DNA of 64,000 nucleotides from Synaphobranchus kaupii (taxonomy: Eukaryota; Chordata; Actinopteri; Anguilliformes; Synaphobranchidae): NCBI GenBank assembly GCA_029718625.1, contig CM056379.1:65375626-65439625 (forward strand), in the 5' to 3' direction. Positions within the stretch are counted from its first letter, which is position 1. Every line of letters begins with the position of its first letter. The notes beneath the pieces were generated by a model, which did no database searches, was not told the DNA's origin, and saw nothing but the letters and a program-made list of their open reading frames with translations. This document shows positions 56,118 through 64,000 of this stretch, piece by piece. A program made the position numbers and the translations under genes.

Positions 56118-56630
56118 AACAAACCCAAAATCCAAAAAAGTTGGGACAGTAGGCCTATGTAAAATGCACATAAAAACAGAAAGCAGTGATTTGTAAATTC
56201 TCTTTTACATGGCTACTGTATGTTTAATTGAAAACAGTACAAAGAAAATATATTTTTCATTTTCCTATTGAACTCTGGGAAAATAAGTCAGGGAAACGAC
56301 CATTAAAGTGATAAATCCATATCTACTGCATATCATGACTCCTTTATACCCAGTCATGATAGCATCACGTGTTAACTTGTGGAATGTTCCAAACAGGTGT
56401 TTTTTTTTTTTGCCCCTGTCCCAACGTTTTTGGAACAACTTTTTTGGTTGCAGACATCAAATTCTGAATTAGCATATATTTACAAAAATCAATAAAGTTT
56501 ATAAGGTAAAACATTAAATACCTTTTCTATATTGTTTTCAATTAAATATTTGTAAAAGAGAATTTACAAATCGCTGCTTTCTGCTTTTATGTGCATTTTA
56601 CATACTGTACTGTCGGAATTGGGGTTTGTA
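56118..56630. mobile_element. Inverted-repeat DNA element (AAAAAGTTGGGAC type)
   Basis: Left end ACAAACCCAAAATCC...AAAAAGTTGGGACAGTA is inverted at the right as TACTGTCGGAATTGGGGTTTGT. Inner arms share AAATTCTCTTTTAC / GTAAAAGAGAATTT. The core TTGGGACAGT is a common fish DNA-repeat terminus. Non-coding. Confidence 0.7.
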
Positions 56631-57770
56631 AGTGGGCTAACAGTCAGAGAAGTATAAGGATAACAGCTAGGTAAAGCTTGAGACAACATAAACAAAACAC
56701 TTTATTTACTTAGGCGTTGTTGCTGTCAGTGGTGCGGGTTGTTTAACTCCCGTTATACTCCACATGTCAGATAAATTAAATTATCTAGCTATTATCTAAT
56801 ACTAGATACGTTAGCTAACGTGTTTTTCTGAATGGAGAAATGCCAGCAACCTTTAGAGCGTGATGTCGGGATATCATTTTTACCTCAGAGCGTATTGGTC
56901 AGTTTGTTTTACTGTGCGACGGTGGTCGTCTTGCTAGAATTGCTTTATGGTAAATCGAACGCAAATCAGTTCCACTGTAAGACGGGCTCGCCTCGGGATA
57001 TTCTAACAGGAGCTTTTTTTCTTTCTCACATTTAGCCAATCAGAGAAAGAAATCGGAAGTTTTTACTGAAGTTTTATTTTTTTTTTCTTGTATCCACTTT
57101 GCTACACACCACTGTGGCGGGAAGGTTTGATACATTTACCCGACAATTCTGAAATCTACCCGCATTTGGCGGGTGCTAATTTCCCACCCTGTTTATATCC
57201 ATATAAAGGTAGGCTAGTCGAAGGTTAAACCACTGAACTCAATGACATGGAATGGACGTAACCGCTTGCTTCTATCGCCGAAGTTGCAGCAACCAATATG
57301 GCGTCCAGTGCACCGCACCTCTCAGTTTCCCCATAGGCTATAATGCAGAAACCCCTGCCTTTTTATATCAAACTAAGCGGTTTACAGTCATATTTTCAAC
57401 CCAGTTATACCCGTAATACATATAAGAATACGAATCAATGCGTGATTTTACTTGACGCGGCTCGATAACGAAGTTATAGCCTCCGTTGTTTCCGTTGTTT
57501 TACTCTCCGCGAGTCAACACGAGACTCTGGTTGGTCAAAATATGACTCAACATATGACTCTGATTCGCTGATTAGTGGGGACGCGAACAATTGATGAATA
57601 GCCTACAAGTAGCAAGTCGTAAAGTAGTTCGCACTTCCATGGTTACTGAACTGTGTAAGACTTGTGAACACAACCGATTCCCTTAAACGTAATCAAGCTG
57701 CTATGATATTGTGCTGTCACTTAATTTTGCTTGCCACTGTCCAGTAGCCTAGCTATATGTATTTAGATAT

Positions 57771-57822
57771 ATATATATAAAATATAGCTAGCTATATTTA
57801 TTATATATATATATATATATAG

Positions 57823-57863
<41 letters not shown>
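57771..57863. repeat. (TA)n microsatellite
   Basis: Runs of TA interrupted by TAGCTAGC and AGCC, ending in about 26 bases of pure TA after 57835. Confidence 0.95.
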
Positions 57864-57865
<2 letters not shown>

Positions 57866-60121
57866 AAACAACAGGAATATTCTCCTTAAAATAACTTAAA
57901 ATAAACTAAATTGACGCAAGAGAAATGATCAGTTCAAAGATTTACAGTTCTTGAGCTGTCACTGACCTGTGGAATATATGTTGTAGCCTACACATTTTTT
58001 AAGTTTTTGTTCACATTTGTGCTGTATCAGCAAAGATATGAGACTCCTCATTTCTTGGCAATATTCTTCAAATAAAGCATACTCCTAAGTTGAAAGATTC
58101 TCTCTCACCCTTTTACTTTGTGGATCCTCAGAAATTAATACAATTACGTACAATGACTATATACTCTGGAAAATGGTCTAATCTGATATTCTTTTTCTTA
58201 ATATTTTATTATTTTATTAAGGACATATTTTGTCTGTTGGACATTTTGATTAATAAAACTGAAATGGTACACAAATACATGAAAATAATAATTCATTCAA
58301 CTTCTGTATGTTGTTCTTTCATATAGCACTCAATATTTGTCATCCTATTGTCTTTTTTAGATATTAAAAACATTTTGTAAAGTCACAAGTCAAGCATGTC
58401 CCTGAGCTTAATCAAGACTTTGATTTACAACTTTCAATATAAAAAAGATTTTACTTAAAAAAATTTTTTATAATTTAAATGTCCCCAAATTCCAGTCAAC
58501 CCTGTTATAATGATGGGAAAAACTGCAGGAAATTATGGCATCACGCCTTGAGTGTTACAACCTTGAGGAATTTACATTATTTCTTCAAATAGATAAGACA
58601 GCGTGCAAGAAGAGGTTTTTGGCATAAGTGGACAAGCACAACTCATCACCCCTGTTACGCTTAATTCATGCAGAAAAGAACATGGGTTTTGTAAAATTAT
58701 ATCTGTTAAAATGTAATAAAAATCTGATATGAATGCAATTATCTTTCCATTTGTTTCACCACATGGCTAGCTATAAGTTTTAGGGCACTCAACCCTGTTA
58801 TTGTCAACCCATTTAATTCTGTTATAACAGGGCTGACAAACAAGGTTGACGACATAGGACAGAGCACAGTAGTCCCTCCTGAGACGCAAAAACTTAATTT
58901 GTCAGACATATTAATTTATTTGACCTTATTTACACACAGATTAGGAAAAAGGGCCCTATCAAAACTATTTAATCATTAATACACTTGAATATCTAATATG
59001 AATTAATTTAAATGATTGTGTGACTATGTTAATGCGTGTTACAGGCAAAAAGAAACAGGAAGTAAAATATCAAAAAAGGAAAGTGAAAGGCTTCATTTAG
59101 GCCTATTTCATTTACAAATCAATGAGCTAGAAATGATTATGATTTTTAAAAAGAAAGAAAATATATAGGTAAAGAGTTTCAGTTGCTCAAGAAATCAGTT
59201 TCTCCTAGCAGCATACCTTAAGCTCATACTGCCCTAAACTAACAACAAAAATACATACATGTATAGCCTACTTACTTTGCAACACCACGTTAATTCAGTA
59301 TAACAATATTTTGTATTTATAAAGAACGTTCTGGAACAAATAACTTGTTATTTATGAAATATTAAATAAAAGATAATAGAGTTTAACACCTATTAATGCA
59401 AAACAATTTTTAATGGACAGATAATAGTTTCGAATAAAAAATATATGTTGTTTCAAAAATAGAACTGGAGTCTGGAAAAATGTAAATGTTGTACATATGA
59501 CTGTAAAACAAATAAGGTATATTTTTCTTTTTCAAAATACAAAATTAGTTATTTATCAAATAGGGACTCATTATATACTAGAAAAGGCTATTTTCTATCT
59601 CATTAATGCATTACTAGACATTTGCATTTGCAAAAGCAACGAGTAAAAAAAGGCAACCAGTATTATAGATTTGACTTCTTACTCTTCCACTATTCTCAAA
59701 AGGAAATATGTGGAGGGAGATAGGGGATTCATTTGCCGCCAGTTTAAAAAAAATCCAACTAACGTTCATGTTAGCGAACAGAAATAGTGAAGAGTTGGAT
59801 AGATTTTGAGGTTTACAACCGTTATTATATCTGCTACCTCGTTCTAAACCAACTGACAAGTATACGAAAAACATATTGTAAATCATATTTCAAACAATAC
59901 ACTGCCCTCAAAATATGTATGTATAAACTTTATTGCAGCGGCCTCAGACAAAAAACATTGATTGAACTGATTAACTGAAAAAATATCTCACTGAATCACT
60001 GAACTCCATGGGCACACTGCTCGCACCAACTACTTAACGCTGTATCGTAATTACATTTCGTTCAACTTTTTCATGTTGGTAGATGGTCTTTGTAGGCTCT
60101 TCATCATCACGTGTTCAGTAC
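57864..60121. other. AT-rich interior of the long-TIR element
   Basis: Frames up to 90 residues occur (59614-59886 minus, 58090-58326 plus), but their composition follows AT richness and no domain is seen. Confidence 0.5.
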
Positions 60122-60439
60122 GACCAACCAGAGAGTCTCGTGTTGACTCGCGGAGAGTAAAACAACGGAAACAACGGAGGCTATAACTTCGTTATCGAGC
60201 CGCGTCAAGTAAAATCACGCATTGATTCGTATTCTTATATGTATTACGGGTATAACTGGGTTGAAAATATGACTGTAAACCGCTTAGTTTGATATAAAAA
60301 GGCAGGAGTTTCTCCATTATAGCCTATGGGGAAACTGAGTGGTGCGGTGCACTGGACGCCATATTGGTTGCTGCAACTCCTGGCTCCTCCCGCCTCTCCA
60401 GTTCTATATACGCTCTATGGGTTAAACCTATCAAAATGT

Positions 60440-61435
60440 CATATCCCTTCTTCTTCTCTAGGCTTCTTGGCGGATTGAACCAACGTCAAAGGTGCATACC
60501 GCCACCTACAGTACCGGAGTGTGCAACATCATGTCATAAAACCATCAATCAAATCCTATTGACTAGTTCTGTGTTACATAGAAAGTGAAAAAGTGCTCCC
60601 CGAACATCGCTTACCCCTTCTCCCCTTGTCCCCAGTATGCCCTTCAAATCCCATCCCCGTCCGGCCTCTCTTACCCTATTACATAATATTTCCCTTTATC
60701 ATACTTGCAGTGCAGCAAAACATGTTCCACATTTTCCTTCACATTACAAGTTACACACAGGTCACTATCCCTCTTCCCCAGCATAAATAGTGTACCATTC
60801 AAACTGGTATGATCAAAGCGGAGTCTTGAGATAATTTTATCTGCTTTCCTACTCTTCTCTTTAAAATCCCTTATTAAAACTTTGTATGTTATAGTACCTC
60901 CTCCCCTTCCTGTCTTCCTCCCATCTCTTCTGCCATACCTCCAAACCCTTCCTCTTAACCAAGGCTTTTCCCTCACCCCTCCCAAATGGCAGCGGCAGTG
61001 TCACTCCCAGATGTAAGGCCCTCTTGGCTAATTTGTCAGCACATTCATTGCCTTCCACACCCTTGTGCGCCGGTACCCAGCAAAATTGAATATCTATCCC
61101 TAATCTACTGAGTCTTAATAATGATAAAAACGTTTCCAACACCAAGTCCTCCCTCACTGATTTTGAAGTATGTAAGCTTGATAGTACTGCTGCTGCATCT
61201 GAACACATCACCACCCTCTCCAGCCTAACCTCCTCCACCCACTGTAAACCAACAATGATTGCCACCAACTCTGCTGTATATACTGATAATTTGACAGACA
61301 GTCTTTTGGAGATAGAGATCTGGAAGTCAGGTATAAATACCCCAATTCCAACACAATAATTTTCATCTTTGGACCCGTCCGTATAAATACTTAAGTAGTT
61401 GTAAAAATTATTACTGACATACCTACTCGTTAAAG
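60440..61435 (-). mobile_element. I-clade LINE 3' end with RNase H domain
   Basis: Minus strand. 5' edge at the L2 tail; 3' UTR holds TCCGGTACTGTAGGTGGCGG and ends in a GAAGAAGAAG tail near 60446. The coding part covers a full RNase H domain and the post-RNase H zinc knuckle. RNase H in a non-LTR element points to the I group. Its tail lies next to AAACCTATCAAAATGTCATA, a word of the 11994/52466 repeat family, so it may have inserted into such a copy. Confidence 0.82.
60671..61432 (-). pseudogene. LINE RNase H and zinc-knuckle coding region, frameshifted
   Basis: The frame upstream of the first ATG (61268) stays open and reads YTDGSKDENYCVGIGV, then YTAELVAIIVGLQWVEEV, VVMCSDAAAVLSSL and WVPAHKGVEGNECADKLAKR. 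This gives the four acidic RNase H residues (D, E, D, D) in order, all intact. After RRYYNIQ the frame shifts near 60890. It then continues KADKIISRLRFDHTSLNGTL and CVTCNVKENVEHVLLHCKYD, the C-C-H-C knuckle. RT is absent because the copy is 5'-truncated. Confidence 0.85.
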
Positions 61436-62240
61436 TACATTACATTACATTACATTTATTTAGCAGACGCTTTTATCCAAAGCGACGTACAGTAAGTGCG
61501 TACAGAGACATCATCATCATTACAGAACAGACAAGGCAAGGCACATCCTTTGCATAATGTAGCAGCTATCCCTAGCAATGAACGTTGACTGTAGTTCACA
61601 GTAAGCTGTGGGCAAATCAGCAACACCACACTTTCATTCCAAATACTATTATAAACTATACTATTATAAACCATTCCAAATACTATTATAAACTATGCTA
61701 TTATAAACCATTCCAAATACTATTATAAACTATACTATTATAAATCATTCCAAATACCATTATAAACTGCTATTATAAACCATTCCAAATACTATTATAA
61801 ACTATAATAAACAGACAGGAAAACACAGGGAACAGGGAACTGATATTCCTAGGTGAGGATATCAGTCAAGGTGGAGTCTGAAGAGGTGTGTCTTCAGGCC
61901 TCGACGGAATGCAGGCAGGGTTGGAGTAGAACGTAGGGGAATGGGAAGTTCATTCCACCACTGAGGTGTTAATGTGGAAAAACTCCGCAGTCGGGACAAG
62001 CGAGAGCCTTTGACACGGAGGGGGGGAAGTGCCAGTCGCCCTGCTGTAGAAGAGCGAAGTGGTCGAGCAGGAACATAGTTCTGGATTAAGTCCTGCAGGT
62101 AGGCGGGGCCTGTCCTATTTGCTGCAGTGTAGGCCAGGGTCAGAACTTTGAACCTGATCCTGGCTGCAACTGGCAGCCAGTGGAGAGACCTCAGCAGGGG
62201 GGTTACGTGGGAAAATTTCGGGAGGTTGAACACAAGTACC
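61436..62240 (-). mobile_element. L2-type LINE 3' end
   Basis: Minus strand. The coding frame 61862-62233 reads FSHVTPLLRSLHWLPVAARI, RFKVLTLAYTAANRTGPAYL and TPQWWNELPIPLRSTPTLPA, the hallmark C-terminus of fish L2 elements, ending LKTHLFRLHLD. The 3' UTR has AGCAGACGCTTTTATCCAAA on the + strand and a tail of TGTAA repeats (TTACATTACATTACATT at 61439). A short minisatellite (AAACCATTCCAAATACTATT units, 61660-61805) lies in the UTR. The 5' side is cut at the TA where a Tc1 element begins. Confidence 0.88.
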
Positions 62241-62242
62241 TA

Positions 62243-62933
62243 CAGTTGAAGTCGGAAGTTTACATACACTTAGGTTGAAGTCATTAAAACTAATTTTTAA
62301 CCACTCCACAGATTTCATGTTAGCAAACTATAGTGTTGGCAAGTCAGTTAGGACATCTACTTTGTGCATGACACAAGCCAATCATACTTTAGCAACCGTT
62401 ACTATGCGTTCTTGGTCAAGTGGTTTGGTCAAGGTGCACTGAAACCAATGGAAAGATTGCAGTAGCTCATTGAAAATCCCAAAAAGAAACATAAATTGAG
62501 TCAGACAGGATGGTGAAAAGATTTGCTTGGGGAACCTGTAATATCTACAGCGGGTACCCTGAAAGATTGGAGGGAGAATACATTTTTGTCCCTTTTCTGA
62601 AACCAGTGACAAATGCATTTGTGCTAACTTAACGTTAGGTAACTTATTTAAATGTCCCAGTGCTGCTCACAAAGTGACATTAACGTTTACGCTTCAGTTA
62701 TTGAGACCGCACTGCTGTAATATTAATGCTGTGCCTTTAAATTTTTAATATTTGGTCGCATATCCTTTGCATGCCATGACTTCCTGATGTCTGTGACCCA
62801 ACAACATCTAAAGACTCTTGATATCTTATTTTCTGGTACTCTTACAAGTGATACTATAACGTCTCTGCATTTGAATGGATATCTATGGGAATTGTGGGGT
62901 GGGACTAGATTTAGCTGCTAATTACACTGGAAC
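62243..62933. mobile_element. Tc1-type (Sleeping Beauty-like) element, third copy, disrupted
   Basis: Starts CAGTTGAAGTCGGAAGTTTA after TA (62241-62242) and matches the left terminal repeat to ACACAAG at 62377. Bases 62378-62728 are unrelated sequence that replaces the inner direct repeat. The match resumes at CTGTGCCTTTAAATTTTTAA and stops at 62933, where the LTR-like sequence starts. Confidence 0.88.
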
Positions 62934-64000
62934 TGTCATGGTTTTGACGCCTTTTTTCCCATGTGGTCGTTTTCCTCGGTAGCCACGCGAGGGCGCTGCC
63001 CTTTTAGTGGATGCTTGCTCCACCCGCCTTCATTGTGGAGCTTCTGTCTGCATCCACACCTGTGCTTGGTTACCTGGGAGTTATATAAGCCTCCCGTTTC
63101 TTTCGGTCGGGGCTTCGATATTGATTGTTTGTACTGTGGTTTATTGTCTGGTGTGAGTTTTGTACCATTTGTGCTACTCGCCTATTTTTAACGTATCATT
63201 GCTGAGGCAGGGCTTATTCTTGCTGGCTCTTTAGTTACTTATCTCGTAGAAGTATGGGACCGCAGATCTCTGCTCTAATTCGCCTGTAAAATGTTTCTCT
63301 CTCCTGGGAGATCGGGCGTTCACGCTTCTACTTAGTTATCTAGCTCGTAGAAGTTAGGGTAGCAGTTCTTTGTTCCATTTTCGCCTTTGATTGGTTTTCT
63401 TACTGAGAGACCTGGCGTTTTAGCTTCTACTCATTTCCGTGTTACAGTGAGCCAGTTAGTAGCTTTGGTACGTTTATTCCCTGTTTTGTCTCCTCGTGGA
63501 CTACGTTCCCCTTTGTTGTGAGTCAGGGTTTTTTGTTATATTGAGAGGCAGTGTGTGCTATTTTCTATTAAGTTTGCGTTGGTCTTTTGTTACTGTTTCG
63601 TCCTTTTTACCTGCGGGACGATTTTGTTCGGAACTGTAGTTCTGTTTGATCTCCGGGTATCTTTCTCCTTATTTGGAGCTTGGGCGATGTTGTGGACATG
63701 TTTGTGTTTGACTGCGCTTTTCTGAAAATAGTCTTAGAACGTTAGCTCTGTTCTTTTCGCCTCGTTACATTTCCCATTATTGAGAGGCTAGGGCGTTTAT
63801 TTTCTACCAAGCTTCTGTTAGTAATTTTGCTAGTAAAGTTATGGGACAACGGTGCTCCGTCGGCTCGCCTGTAAAATGTTTCTCTCTCCTGGGAGATCGG
63901 GCGTTTACCCCTTTAGGTTTTCTGGATCAATGCGGGACTTGCCTATGTGGATGTAGTTATTCGGTCTCTTCCCCCCTGGCATATTTGCCAATGTGGAAGT
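62934..64000 (+). mobile_element. LTR-like sequence, start of element (runs off window)
   Basis: Starts TGTCATGG in the middle of the Tc1 element. Has a promoter-like TTATATAAGCC (about 63081) and CTTTCGGTCGGGGCTTCG downstream, followed by cassettes CTCGTAGAAGTATGGGA, TCGCCTGTAAAATGTTTCTC and TCCTGGGAGATCGGGCGTT. The same cassettes occur on the minus strand at 6031-7784. No coding region is seen before the window ends. LTR is inferred from the TG start and TATA-like box. Confidence 0.6.

Larger units (their letters stand above)
57283..60377. mobile_element. ~3.1-kb element with ~255-bp terminal inverted repeats, non-coding
   Basis: 57283-57536 and 60122-60377 are inverted copies. Shared words include GTTGCAGCAACCAATATGGC at the outer edge, then GTCCAGTGCACCGCAC, GCGGTTTACAGTCATATTTT, ACTTGACGCGGCTCGATAAC and GTTTTACTCTCCGCGAGTCA. 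The 2.6-kb interior is AT-rich, with a TA microsatellite and only short frames without motifs. No flanking duplication was found. Either a non-autonomous DNA transposon or an inverted segmental duplication. Confidence 0.75.

Noticed and set aside
59614..59886. 90-residue minus-strand frame
   Set aside because: AT-driven composition, no motif, inside a non-coding element.

Overview
The window looks like vertebrate, almost certainly teleost fish, nuclear DNA. It carries the spliced 3' half of one protein-coding gene set in a dense bed of fish-type transposable elements: Sleeping Beauty-like Tc1 inverted repeats, L2, CR1-like and I-clade LINEs, hAT- and Harbinger-like MITEs, and LTR-like sequence. 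The frequent TAGCCTA/TAGGCTA and AACGTTAGCTAGC words made me think of herring- or shad-like (clupeiform) genomes, but that is only an impression.

Host gene. Twelve exons on the + strand between 20079 and 36257 encode the C-terminal ~900 residues of a WNK lysine-deficient kinase, best matched to WNK4. They include an [10 protein letters not shown] segment, the conserved PF2-like domain ([32 protein letters not shown]), a proline/serine-rich stretch, an RFQV SPAK/OSR1-docking motif, an acidic region plus coiled coil, and the basic serine-rich tail typical of WNK4. Splice phases are consistent at every junction. The kinase domain is not in the window. One exon (34928-35505) needs a one-base frame shift, most simply one extra G in a six-G run.

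Layout. 1-11.7 kb: nested inverted and tandem repeats, including arrays of a palindromic GGACCACTC-nn-GAGTGGTCC motif, a long CA microsatellite, a near-identical 1.4-kb direct duplication and an LTR-like leader. 12-16.4 kb: two DNA-transposon-like repeats and a THAP-domain relic. 17.5-19.2 kb: a LINE 3' end on the minus strand, broken by an LTR-like insert and abutted by a 360-bp foldback element. 20-36.3 kb: wnk4 exons, with four or more elements in its introns. 36.4-43.4 kb: more repeats, including a Tc1-type element split by a LINE with a target-site duplication. 43.5-52 kb: inverted-repeat elements, a tRNA-like relic, a perfect 22-bp hairpin and a possible first exon of a transposon-linked gene (48106-48364). 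52.1-55.1 kb: a hAT-like element with a perfect 8-bp target duplication, containing a second nested element. 57.3-60.4 kb: a ~3.1-kb element with ~255-bp terminal inverted repeats and no convincing ORF. 60.4-64 kb: I-clade LINE, L2 LINE, Tc1 element and LTR-like sequence in nested order.

No intact autonomous transposase, no RNA gene that looks functional and no CRISPR array were seen. The window is best read as one ion-transport-regulating kinase gene whose introns and flanks record several rounds of nested transposition.
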